Part shown: positions 22,012 to 28,949 of the stretch, in pieces
How the letters are laid out: each line of letters begins with the position of its first letter
Numbering within the stretch: the first letter of the stretch is position 1
Source of the DNA: a virus
IMG/VR virus record: IMGVR_UViG_3300034050_000569
Location: 1-28,949 of that record
Length of the DNA stretch: 28,949 nucleotides
Reading direction: 5' to 3' (one strand)
The notes under the pieces: generated by a model
The model's database searches: none
What the model saw: the letters and a program-made list of their open reading frames with translations, nothing else
What the model was told of the DNA's origin: nothing
Program-made: the position numbers and the translations under genes

Positions 22012-22034
22012 TTGACACACGCGGCAGTATTATG
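22012..22034 (+). promoter_or_regulatory. TTGACA-N14-ATG start element, copy 4
   Basis: TTGACA at 22012-22017 is 20 nt before the ATG at 22032, and 2 nt after the previous stop. The surroundings match copy 2 (GATTGACAC), and there is no Shine-Dalgarno in the spacer. Confidence 0.65.
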
Positions 22035-22442
22035 GCCGCCGTTGCTGCAATCATCCCATACGGAAACATTCCAACCTCATCCCTACAGGATGAATCGAAT
22101 TCAGTGACCCCAGACATTCTGGTCCAGTCGCTGACTATCAGCGCATCTCGGGAAGAGAAGGAGTACCGCAATTCCACCGGCGCAATTTTTGCTCTGGAGT
22201 TCCGGAACCCGACAATCTCGTTTGCATTTGATGGATACATCACAAACAAAACTGGGGCTCTCTCTAATGGGCAACCGGGCGAGCGCGTGACCACCTTGGC
22301 CAACTTTACGTCTGACACGTTTGGGTTTGATCCAACCGATGGCGTGATGATTTACATGGAGCCAAGCCGTTCTGAGACAAACGAAGAAATTGCGAAAACG
22401 ACCTTTACAGTTAAGCAATATCCGTTTGTGTCTGTAGTATGA
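22032..22442 (+). CDS. Major tail (tube) protein, likely
   Basis: 136 aa, beta-rich: VTPDILVQSLTISASREEKE, AIFALEFRNPTISFAFDGY, then DTFGFDPTDGVMIYMEPS and a closing AKTTFTVKQYPFVSV. This size and profile, and its place after a tail-terminator-like gene and before the G/GT pair and the tape measure, fit the tube protein that polymerises as hexamer rings. It is short for siphovirus tube proteins, so a tube-associated protein is the alternative. Confidence 0.65.
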   Translation: MAAVAAIIPYGNIPTSSLQDESNSVTPDILVQSLTISASREEKEYRNSTGAIFALEFRNPTISFAFDGYITNKTGALSNGQPGERVTTLANFTSDTFGFDPTDGVMIYMEPSRSETNEEIAKTTFTVKQYPFVSVV

Positions 22443-22843
22443 CGCATTCTTGGATTCCGTGTACTGATCTTGATTTAGCCGCCGCATTTGGGACACTGGG
22501 GGTCCCCATGCGGCCAGAGGTGCAAGTAAGGGCGGATAGTGGTAAAGAGTATGTGACGGTGTTCTTGTCTACTGAGAGCGCCACCAATCCCGAGATCAAG
22601 ACGGGAGCATTGATGAAGCTACTCAAGAGCGGAGATCTGGAAAAGCAGGACCCAGAGCATCCATTGCTTTATGCAATCACCGCGATTAAAAACCGTCATG
22701 CGGTAACGCGGTCAATAAAAGAAACGCAGCGGATGATTTTGATTAGCATTAAAGGCAGCAAGAGAACAGCGTTTGTTCGTGAAAATATAACAGGAGAAGG
22801 ACTTGCTATAGCGGAAAGATTTCTGCATACTGGAAGGCCATGA
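22439..22843 (+). CDS. Hypothetical tail-region protein
   Basis: 134 aa, coupled to the tube gene and to the chaperone gene by ATGA overlaps. It begins SWIPCTDLDLAAAFGTLGV, has a basic middle (AITAIKNRHAVTRSIKETQ) and ends GEGLAIAERFLHTG. In lambda no gene lies between V and G, so this is an extra member of the tail-assembly block. No family is recognised; a minor tail or assembly factor is the simplest guess. Confidence 0.6.
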   Translation: MTHSWIPCTDLDLAAAFGTLGVPMRPEVQVRADSGKEYVTVFLSTESATNPEIKTGALMKLLKSGDLEKQDPEHPLLYAITAIKNRHAVTRSIKETQRMILISIKGSKRTAFVRENITGEGLAIAERFLHTGRP

Positions 22844-23292
22844 GCCAACTTGAAGAGAAAGAAATTTCAATCCTAGACCTACCCACTGAAGACCTTGCTG
22901 CTGCCCGCAGGGAGGCGGCCTTTAGCAATTCATACATTTGGGAAGGGAAGCCGTTTGAAGGGCTGACTTCTGCGCGAAAAGATTTGTGGTCATCCTTGTG
23001 CCACAAAGCGGGCTTCCCTCCATTAAGCCAGTGTTTTGACGAGATCTCTTTGTTCGCACCATTGGCAAAAGCGATGTTGTTTGTCCTGATCACGCCGAAG
23101 TCAAAGCTGAAGCTTTTGCGGGCACAGGGTATGGACAAGATGCTGGATGCGTTCGACGACTGGTGCGACGTAGCCGTGCCCATCCATTTGGAACCAGACG
23201 TGATCTCCTTGGGGATCAAGCTCCTTAACGACTCAACGGCCAGCCAGACAGAAGTAGTGCCGTCAGAGGGCAGTTCTGTGGGAAAGCCCTAG
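22840..23292 (+). CDS. Tail assembly chaperone G
   Basis: 150 aa. It is acidic at the N-terminus (LEEKEISILDLPTEDLAAAR) with a hydrophobic core (LFAPLAKAMLFVLIT) and an acidic tail (EVVPSEGSSVGKP). It lies directly before the tape measure, as lambda gpG does, and its gene ends in a GGGAAAG slip site followed within two codons by the TAG stop at 23290. The tail part past the slip gives the GT fusion. Chaperones of this type keep the tape measure extended during tail assembly. Confidence 0.82.
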   Translation: MSQLEEKEISILDLPTEDLAAARREAAFSNSYIWEGKPFEGLTSARKDLWSSLCHKAGFPPLSQCFDEISLFAPLAKAMLFVLITPKSKLKLLRAQGMDKMLDAFDDWCDVAVPIHLEPDVISLGIKLLNDSTASQTEVVPSEGSSVGKP

Positions 23293-23525
23293 CATACCCG
23301 GTCTGGTCTGCATTCTACGTTGCAGCCGTGCACCAGATGACCGGGATGAGTGAAGATGAGATCCTGTGGGATCTCCCACTCGCGCGCGGGCTCGCGTACA
23401 TGCACGTGTCGTTCGTTTTGCAGGGGACGCAAACGCAATGGCCTCGCGATCAATCCTCTAGTGATGAGATGACCAATGTGAAAAAGATGCTCCAAGAGAA
23501 GCCTTGGCGTAAGCTTGACATCTGA
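22840..23525 (+). CDS. Frameshifted tail assembly chaperone GT
   Basis: 228 aa in total. A -1 slip on GGGAAAG (23280-23286) links residue K149 of G to A-L-A-Y-P in the downstream frame, which stays open to 23525 and includes WSAFYVAAVHQMTGMSEDE and LARGLAYMHVSFVLQG, clearly protein-like. The T part has no start codon of its own before 23328. The heptamer is the same as lambda's G-T slip site. In lambda-type tails both G and GT are needed, with GT made in small amounts. The fusion is read directly from frames; its rate is not. Confidence 0.83.
23280..23286 (+). other. GGGAAAG slippery heptamer for -1 frameshift
   Basis: In the G frame the codons are GTG GGA AAG CCC TAG. A shift to -1 re-pairs the tRNAs on GGG and AAA and continues GCC CTA GCA in the open T frame. 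It is identical to the lambda G-T heptamer. Confidence 0.85.
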
Positions 23526-23537
23526 CAATCAGCAATG
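23515..23537 (+). promoter_or_regulatory. TTGACA-N14-ATG start element, copy 5
   Basis: TTGACA at 23515-23520, inside the last codons of the GT frame, is 20 nt before the tape-measure ATG at 23535. The spacer TCTGACAATCAGCA has no Shine-Dalgarno. Confidence 0.65.
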
Positions 23538-25445
23538 GCAACGATCAATGCGAAAATTCGGCTCGACTCCTCCCAATTTCAGGGTGGGCTGAATCGCGCT
23601 GTCACTTCCGCAAGTCAGGCGGTGCAGAAGATGTCTGGTCAGTTCGGGGCGTTGAAGAACATCGCCGGGTTCGGCGCGATTGGTGCGGCGGTTGGCGTGA
23701 TCGGGCAAAAAGTCATTGAGGCGTCGGTGCCATTTGAGAAGTTCCAAAGGCAGCTTTTGTTGGTGGCAGGCGGTGCGGAAGCTGCTAAGACAAAGTTTTC
23801 AGAGCTTCAGCAGGCGGCTACCTTGCCGGGCTTGGACTTAGCCTCCGCAGTTGACGGCCAGATCCGGCTACAGGTGCTGGGCTATACGGCGGACGAGGCT
23901 ACCGCGCACATCAAGACGCTGGCGAAGAATGTCGCCGCCTTCGGTGGTGGCGGGGAGGAAATGAAGGGCGTCATCTTGGCGTTCTCGCAGATTAGCTCCA
24001 AGGGCCAAGTATTTGCGGAGGAAATCAATCAGATTGCAGAACGCCTACCGACAGTCAGAACGCTGATGAAGGAAGCGTTTGGAACAGCAAATGCGGAAGA
24101 GATTCAGAAGATGAACGTCTCTGCAAGAGAGTTCACTGACGCGATGATGAATGGCATGGCTGGCAGCCAGCAAGTGACCTCGGGGCTTGCCGAAGAGTTG
24201 GCCAAGACCAAGATGATCTTGGATTCAATGTTTGCCGAAGGCAGCGGCGTGGCGACGTGGGGAGTCAAGGTTTTTAACAACATAACCAAGACGGGCATTG
24301 GCATGGCGGCCATGTTCAAGGACCTGTACAAAGACATTGTGTACGGGCAGGACAGGCTTAAGGAGATGAGCTATGCGGAAAAGTTTGCCGCAGACATGCA
24401 GGAGAAGCTGGCAAACTCAGATGCCAAGCGAAACAAGGAAGAGGAGGAAGCGGCTGAGACCAAGCGCAAAAGCGCAGAAGATGCAATTAAGGCAGAGCAG
24501 GAAAAGACCAAGGCATTCAATGACCGCATCAAGCAGACATCCATGGCGGTTTCTGCGGCTGGGACGGACAAGGAAAAGTTGGCAGAAGTAAATGCAGAGC
24601 TTAAGCGCCTTAATCTTGTTCAGGATCAAGAGACGCTACTAAAGCGGTTGAAAGATGCACAGGAAGGCCGCCTTGCGTTGAGCGAAAAAGAGCTTGATAA
24701 GATCAATCGTTATTTAGGACTGCTGGGGCAGCGCAAGTCCTTGGAGGAGGCCATGGCTGCTGCCGAGGAGACAGAGAAAGCCAAACAGGCGAAGCTGGAC
24801 AAAGACAAGGCCGACAACATCAAGAAGGTTCTGGATGCACAGAAGGCTGGCGCCACAGCATTAAAAGGTGAAGAGGGTGAGGACAGGCTTCTGACTGTTA
24901 AACGTGAGCTGCGCGGTGATTTTGACGGAGGCAAAAGTGCTGACACCGTGATGAACGAAGTTAATGAGGCCGCCATGAACGGCAAGGAACTTGCCGACTC
25001 AACAATCGAGGCGTACCAGCAGATCGTAGATCTGAAGGTCGAACAATTGAGTATTGAAAAAGCTCTTGCGAAAGAGGCGGAAGAGCGCGCCAAAAAAGCG
25101 GAAGAAGAACAGAAAGCCGCCGACAAGGAAAATGTGAAAGAATCTATCCGTAAGGCCGGGATGAACCGCGAGGAACGGGTGGGCGAAATGCGTGAGAAGA
25201 ATGAGGCAAAGAGGAACGTCAGAAAAGCATTTGATAGCGACGTACGGGAAGAAAAAAGAAGGTTGCGCAAAGCACTAGGCAACCGGTCAATCAGCAAGCT
25301 TGATACAGGCGGGGTGAGCCAAGAAAAGTTCATTGCGCGTGTTGCGGCTGAGAACGTCTCATCAAAATACAAGAACGCCTTGCCAGACTCATTGGAGCAG
25401 CTCATAAAAATCAAGGATATTTTAGCGGCTCTCGCCGCAGCATAA
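23535..25445 (+). CDS. Tape measure protein
   Basis: 636 aa. N-terminal INAKIRLDSSQFQGGLNRAV and the domain around AEEINQIAERLPTVRTLMKEAFG then VSAREFTDAMMNGM match the tape-measure N-terminal domain family. A Gly/Ala-rich hydrophobic stretch (FGAIGAAVGVIGQKV) lies at about 48-62. From about 270 the protein is long charged coiled coil (EEEEAAETKRKSAEDA onward). It sets tail length and exits at DNA injection. At 636 aa it predicts a short tail by the usual linear scaling, and it lacks the lysozyme-like domain seen in some relatives. It follows the G/GT genes, as in lambda. Confidence 0.92.
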   Translation: MATINAKIRLDSSQFQGGLNRAVTSASQAVQKMSGQFGALKNIAGFGAIGAAVGVIGQKVIEASVPFEKFQRQLLLVAGGAEAAKTKFSELQQAATLPGLDLASAVDGQIRLQVLGYTADEATAHIKTLAKNVAAFGGGGEEMKGVILAFSQISSKGQVFAEEINQIAERLPTVRTLMKEAFGTANAEEIQKMNVSAREFTDAMMNGMAGSQQVTSGLAEELAKTKMILDSMFAEGSGVATWGVKVFNNITKTGIGMAAMFKDLYKDIVYGQDRLKEMSYAEKFAADMQEKLANSDAKRNKEEEEAAETKRKSAEDAIKAEQEKTKAFNDRIKQTSMAVSAAGTDKEKLAEVNAELKRLNLVQDQETLLKRLKDAQEGRLALSEKELDKINRYLGLLGQRKSLEEAMAAAEETEKAKQAKLDKDKADNIKKVLDAQKAGATALKGEEGEDRLLTVKRELRGDFDGGKSADTVMNEVNEAAMNGKELADSTIEAYQQIVDLKVEQLSIEKALAKEAEERAKKAEEEQKAADKENVKESIRKAGMNREERVGEMREKNEAKRNVRKAFDSDVREEKRRLRKALGNRSISKLDTGGVSQEKFIARVAAENVSSKYKNALPDSLEQLIKIKDILAALAAA

Positions 25446-25446
25446 T

Positions 25447-26115
25447 ATGTCAACATCTGCTTCCACCCTCATCTTCGGCATCACTTCTGGTGCTGATCCA
25501 ATCCTCTTGGAAGACGGTCTGACATTTTCGCGTTCCGAGAACGGATTCGACAAGATGTCCGGCAAGTACCTTGGAAGGACCAATACGCCTGCATCTTTTG
25601 CTGATTTGAAGTTTCCGGCGGCAAGTACCGCGTCAGCACTGGGTGTGGCATACAGCAAGATGTTCTGCTCCGAGGTTTCTTACAACAATGTCGGCAAAGA
25701 TTTATATACGTTCAATGTCGAGTATATGGGGCTGATCGGTACGCAGGCAGTAAAGCGCACGGTCTCAAGCAAGTCACAGTCGTACACAACTGGGTCAGTC
25801 AATATTCCCGGAGTTGGCGTCGTCCCTAAGGCGCAGGGGCAATACATTAACCTTTCCTGTGAATACAATTATGTGACGGCAACGATGCCGGACACAGCGT
25901 TGGCAAGCCCAGTTCCGCCGGGCGGTGCTGGAACACTTCCGGCACAACCTGCTAATCCATTTACATCTCTCCCCACAACCCCAATATACAATTATCCGTC
26001 TGGATGGATTCGCGAAGGCATTGATGTGGACATGATTAACGGGACAAGCCGGACGGATAGCATTTTTCTAATTAAAGAGAGCTGGGTCTACGTTTACCCA
26101 TACATGCCCGGTTGA
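25447..26115 (+). CDS. Tail protein, distal position
   Basis: 222 aa, beta-rich. It starts with STSASTLIFGITSGADPILL and has a conserved-looking block VAYSKMFCSEVSYNNVGKDL followed by YTFNVEYMGLIGTQAVKRTV, then a Pro-rich segment (ALASPVPPGGAGTLPAQPANP) and ends SWVYVYPYMPG. It lies between tape measure and the glycine-rich proteins, where distal tail or hub proteins are encoded. I do not recognise the family. The TAATATG start context is shared with other non-SD starts here. Confidence 0.6.
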   Translation: MSTSASTLIFGITSGADPILLEDGLTFSRSENGFDKMSGKYLGRTNTPASFADLKFPAASTASALGVAYSKMFCSEVSYNNVGKDLYTFNVEYMGLIGTQAVKRTVSSKSQSYTTGSVNIPGVGVVPKAQGQYINLSCEYNYVTATMPDTALASPVPPGGAGTLPAQPANPFTSLPTTPIYNYPSGWIREGIDVDMINGTSRTDSIFLIKESWVYVYPYMPG

Positions 26116-26116
26116 T

Positions 26117-26995
26117 ATGCTGCCAGCACTGCCGATCATCGACAAGAACGTCAACGGTGCCCGTTCCGGGATTCTGTTGAATACCCTTGTGTCGCGCATC
26201 TTGCGGCAGCGGCTAGTCACGACGGAAACGGTTTCTATCACAGAAACAGCATCTGGGCAGATCATTTCTCGCATTGGAGGATCTGGTGTCGCTCCAGCAT
26301 TCGCTCTAGGCTTTGCTGTCGCCATCGATGGCGACACGGTGACTGTCGCTCCCGGTCGCGTCACAACGCCATCATGGGGGCTGCTAGTGGCCAGTGATCC
26401 GGTCGCCAAAGACTGGGCGGCAGAAGCCAACTTTGTGGGCGGATCTCTAACGAATCCGGTCACACAGGTATGGTTGCAGATAGGCTTTGCTGAGTCGGAT
26501 ACCCCTAGTTACGGGGCTCTCGCGACTAGCACTATCGACATCTCCGGCGCCTCCGGCGGGCGCGGCGGCGGGGGCGGTGGGGGGGCATCCATGGGTGGCG
26601 ACTGGGATGACGAGCGCGCGTACTCGACCATCGGTGAAGGGGGGCAAGCGGGGGATGCGTTTGAGTTTGCAGGTATCGGGGGACTGGGTGGTCTGCCCAT
26701 TAACCCGCCCGATGACATGGCCGCGACCCAGACGGGGCAAGGGAAGAACGGTGGCCCCGGCGGGAACGGAGGATCGGGCGGTGCTGGTGGATCTATCACC
26801 TTCGCACAAAAGACAAAAGCGGAAGTCATTATGCGGCGCTGGGCTTTAGGCTCGATCAGCATCCACACGGCCAAGGGCACTGCCAGTCAGGAATCGGCGT
26901 GGATTCATTTGGCAACAATTAGTAGTGGATCGGTGGAACAGCATGTAGCGGGCGTCATAACGGTCGCTCCCCCAGCAATCTCATTTATCGACTAA
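26117..26995 (+). CDS. Glycine-rich tail tip/adhesin-like protein A
   Basis: 292 aa, first of three tandem paralogues. It starts MLPAL, has a helix with VSRILRQR, then a beta domain ending VWLQIGF (about 118-124), a glycine-rich region (about 144-225) with long Gly runs, and a conserved C-terminal beta segment (VIMRRWALGSISIH, SGSVEQHVAGVITV). The Gly-rich part is reminiscent of polyglycine-helix adhesins such as T4-like gp38, which form the receptor-binding tip. This is by composition only. It ends in a TAATG overlap with the next paralogue. Confidence 0.65.
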   Translation: MLPALPIIDKNVNGARSGILLNTLVSRILRQRLVTTETVSITETASGQIISRIGGSGVAPAFALGFAVAIDGDTVTVAPGRVTTPSWGLLVASDPVAKDWAAEANFVGGSLTNPVTQVWLQIGFAESDTPSYGALATSTIDISGASGGRGGGGGGGASMGGDWDDERAYSTIGEGGQAGDAFEFAGIGGLGGLPINPPDDMAATQTGQGKNGGPGGNGGSGGAGGSITFAQKTKAEVIMRRWALGSISIHTAKGTASQESAWIHLATISSGSVEQHVAGVITVAPPAISFID

Positions 26996-27891
26996 TGCTT
27001 CCGCAACTCAAAAAATACGCGGACAAGGTTCTGTACATCGTGACCGGCGACACAATGGATTTGCTTGTCGATCGCATCCGCCGACAGACGCCAATAGCTG
27101 GGGCAAACATGCGGGTGGAAGAAACGAATAGAGGGCTGCTCCTTCATGCAAATAGTGAAACCCTTGTCGCTCCAGTCACCCCAATCACGTTCGACTTCCA
27201 AGCGTCACTAGCATCGGTCGATTCTCTCGCGATCACAGCCGGTCGCGTGATTGGCACTACCTACGGCACAATCAATGCGGACGATCCGGCCCCGACAGAT
27301 TGGCTGTCAGAACAATTTACCGTGCCAGCCGGGCTTTTCAGCGTGCCATCGGGCAGCAGCGTTTGGTTACAGATAACAGCGACAGAGACTGACCTTGCAT
27401 TAACTGGTGCCCTGCCTCTAACCGGCGCGGTCTCGCGCACCATTACGACCGGCGGGGGTGGTGGTGGCGGATCAGGTGGGGGGGGCGGTGCTACTGGAGA
27501 TCAAACATATTCGACGGCGGGCACAGCAGGCGGGCCGGGGGGCAATGCAGCAGGGCAGGTGCCCGGAGGCAGGAGTGCCTACACCGGCGAAGGAGGCACA
27601 TCTGCCGGGGAAGGAACGTCAGGTACCCCTGCCAACGGCAGCAATGCAGGCAATGGTGCCGCAGGCGGTGCAGGGGAGACAAAGACGTTTACCAATTACG
27701 ACAAACTTAAGATGACGTGGCGGCGGTGGCAGATTACTGGTGCCACACTTGTGGTGGCAGCGGACAAGCCAGTATCATCCGCCACAAGCTTCAACGTGCG
27801 CATTGCGTCACAAACCGCTGGCACCGTGACTCAATATCAAGCAGGTAGCTTTCACATCTGCTTACCAACCATCTCGTACATTGTTCCCTAA
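26995..27891 (+). CDS. Glycine-rich tail tip/adhesin-like protein B
   Basis: 298 aa. It starts MLPQL and has DLLVDRIRRQTPIAG, a domain with TAGRVIGTTYGTINADDPAP then DWL, the SVWLQITA strand (122-129), a Gly-rich region (about 153-227) and a C-terminal MTWRRWQITGATLVVAADKP segment. All of these align in order with its two neighbours, most closely with the third. The ATG is part of a TAATG overlap with gene A. The variation is concentrated in and around the Gly-rich region, as expected for host-recognition tips. Confidence 0.68.
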   Translation: MLPQLKKYADKVLYIVTGDTMDLLVDRIRRQTPIAGANMRVEETNRGLLLHANSETLVAPVTPITFDFQASLASVDSLAITAGRVIGTTYGTINADDPAPTDWLSEQFTVPAGLFSVPSGSSVWLQITATETDLALTGALPLTGAVSRTITTGGGGGGGSGGGGGATGDQTYSTAGTAGGPGGNAAGQVPGGRSAYTGEGGTSAGEGTSGTPANGSNAGNGAAGGAGETKTFTNYDKLKMTWRRWQITGATLVVAADKPVSSATSFNVRIASQTAGTVTQYQAGSFHICLPTISYIVP

Positions 27892-28762
27892 ACTGCCAGA
27901 CTTTCAGAACAACTTGAAGTACTTCCTAAAAGGGAAGACGCTCAACCTTTTCAGGGAAGTGCTTGATCGGCAGATCCCATTAAAAGGAAAAGGCGTGGAA
28001 TTGAATGAAACCGAGGAAGGCATCATGATCATCGCGCCACCTAGCGATGCCTTGGCGACAGTTGGCGCGTTGGATTTTTCTGGTGTTTACAGCGGAGGCA
28101 ATGTAACCGTGCGAGGAGGTAAGGTGATGGGGACGTTGTGGTCCAGCTACAATGCAAATGATCCGGCAAGTGGCGGATGGACGGAAGGAGTGGCAGTTGC
28201 AGGTGGAACGTTTGCTGTTGGGGCAGGGGCATCTGTCTGGCTCAATATCACTATATCTGCAACGACGGCAGACAACATTGGTGATCTGTCGGCATTCGGG
28301 CAATCGACTATTACGGTGACTGGCGGCACCGGAGGCGGGGGTGGTGGGGGCGGTGGTGGTGGAGCAGGAGCCGGAGGAACCGGAACGAGTGGGGCGGGAG
28401 GCAATGGTGTTGCAGGCACTGCTGGAACTATTGGCTCTCCCGGTTCTGGCGGATCGGGTGGCACGGCTGGGTATGTTCCATTCCTTGCTGGCGGAGGTGC
28501 TGGCTCTGGGGGTGGCAGCGGCAACTACGGGGCAGAAGGTAATTACGGTCAGTCGGTCAGCTTTTACGACTACGCCAAAGCAACGGTCAAGGTCCGGCGT
28601 TATTCTATCACAAGCGCAGTTTTGCAGACCACGCAGCCAACCGCTTCACCCACGACGGCGGGGTTACGGATCTTAACGTGGGACGGATCGACTGTGATTC
28701 ATCATCAAGTCGGATCGGTATTCTTAACCTTGCCCGTTATCGTGTACGCTCCGCCTGATTGA
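27881..28762 (+). CDS. Glycine-rich tail tip/adhesin-like protein C
   Basis: 293 aa from TTG at 27881, overlapping gene B's stop. The TTG is supported because it yields MFPKL, matching MLPQL and MLPAL in the paralogues. The order is the same: VLDRQIPLKGKG, VRGGKVMGTLWSSYNANDPA then GGW, SVWLNITI (118-125), a Gly-rich region with a run of eleven Gly (about 148-222), and VKVRRYSITSAVLQTT. It is the third copy of the family and probably part of the same tip or fibre complex. Its TGA stop lies inside a TTGACA hexamer. Confidence 0.66.
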   Translation: MFPKLPDFQNNLKYFLKGKTLNLFREVLDRQIPLKGKGVELNETEEGIMIIAPPSDALATVGALDFSGVYSGGNVTVRGGKVMGTLWSSYNANDPASGGWTEGVAVAGGTFAVGAGASVWLNITISATTADNIGDLSAFGQSTITVTGGTGGGGGGGGGGGAGAGGTGTSGAGGNGVAGTAGTIGSPGSGGSGGTAGYVPFLAGGGAGSGGGSGNYGAEGNYGQSVSFYDYAKATVKVRRYSITSAVLQTTQPTASPTTAGLRILTWDGSTVIHHQVGSVFLTLPVIVYAPPD

Positions 28763-28781
28763 CATCCCGCCGCATTTTATG
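28759..28781 (+). promoter_or_regulatory. TTGACA-N14-ATG start element, copy 6
   Basis: TTGACA at 28759-28764, containing the TGA stop of the third paralogue, is 20 nt before the ATG at 28779. The spacer TCCCGCCGCATTTT has no Shine-Dalgarno. Confidence 0.65.
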
Positions 28782-28949
28782 CCGAACAATTTCGCACTGA
28801 CGCTTAAAGCTCAGAATAGCTATCCGGGCAACTCGGTCATTCCTTCCGCAACTCAGCAGGTGCCGGATTCGGTCGTGCGTGAAGAAGGTTTAATCTCTGG
28901 TGTGTTCGAGGTGTTTGGAGTGCCTGGGACTGGAGCCAATACGCTGGCC
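28779..28949 (+). CDS. Partial CDS at window end, tail-region protein
   Basis: 57 codons are open from the ATG at 28779 to the last base, with no stop: MPNNFALTLKAQNSYPGN and onward to a VFEVFGVPGTGANTL end. The sequence is protein-like and beta-rich. It has the TTGACA-N14-ATG start element, which supports it as a real gene although only the N-terminus is seen. By position it is probably another tail or fibre-associated protein; the function cannot be told from this part. Confidence 0.65.
   Translation, partial: MPNNFALTLKAQNSYPGNSVIPSATQQVPDSVVREEGLISGVFEVFGVPGTGANTLA

Noticed and set aside
1-28949. tRNA or rRNA genes
   Set aside because: No cloverleaf with the conserved arm sequences or rRNA-like segment was seen in the gaps; a covariance search would settle it.

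Overview
The window is about 29 kb of a tailed-phage or prophage genome with a lambda-type head and a long-tail (siphovirus-like) morphogenesis module. No host gene, integrase, lysis gene, rRNA or tRNA was recognised, so phage and prophage cannot be told apart and the host is not fixed. Few starts have a Shine-Dalgarno sequence; one clear exception is the exonuclease at 1405. The replication genes (Pif1-type helicase, VirE-N/PriCT-2/D5 primase-helicase) and the small accessory families would suit a Verrucomicrobiota or Bacteroidota host, possibly from a gut community. That is inference only.

Layout. Positions 1-6554 hold a rightward replication operon: a zinc-ribbon/AT-hook/double-HTH protein, an OB/ssDNA-binding-like protein with an ExoX-type C-terminus, a DnaQ-like 3'-5' exonuclease, a gene whose two halves lie in different frames around a run of nine A, a Pif1-type helicase and a large primase-helicase. 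Positions 6555-8443 are mostly non-coding and rich in structure: a 19-bp inverted repeat enclosing nested hairpins, one small basic gene, a G-quadruplex motif, an AT-rich stretch with 18-bp tandem repeats, a 270-bp CCTGCTT-type repeat array and a strong terminator. Positions 8444-11349 hold leftward small accessory genes of unknown function plus an HTH regulator. Their leader contains a possible pseudoknot, and a structured element occurs once after each of the two leftward blocks. Positions 11350-11683 are the divergent control region, with four 17-bp repeats and a cluster of TGTTCA-N2-TGAACA operator-like sites.

Positions 11684-28949 run rightward. A late-regulator-like HTH protein, a RuvC-like resolvase and small genes come first. 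The virion genes follow in roughly lambda order: small and large terminase, connector, portal, protease/scaffold, major capsid, decoration-like protein, head-tail joining proteins, tail tube, tail assembly chaperones G and GT (with a lambda-like GGGAAAG slip site), tape measure, a tail protein, three tandem paralogous glycine-rich tail proteins, and a gene cut by the window end.

The most novel signal is a start-site element: TTGACA with an ATG exactly 20 nt downstream (TTGACA-N14-ATG). It occurs six times in the late region and never with a good Shine-Dalgarno. Five copies precede late genes that have no tight overlap with the gene before. The sixth lies in frame inside the protease gene, exactly where a separate scaffold protein would start. 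Of nine TTGACA hexamers I found on the + strand, six show this spacing. It may be an undescribed late-gene translation or expression signal.
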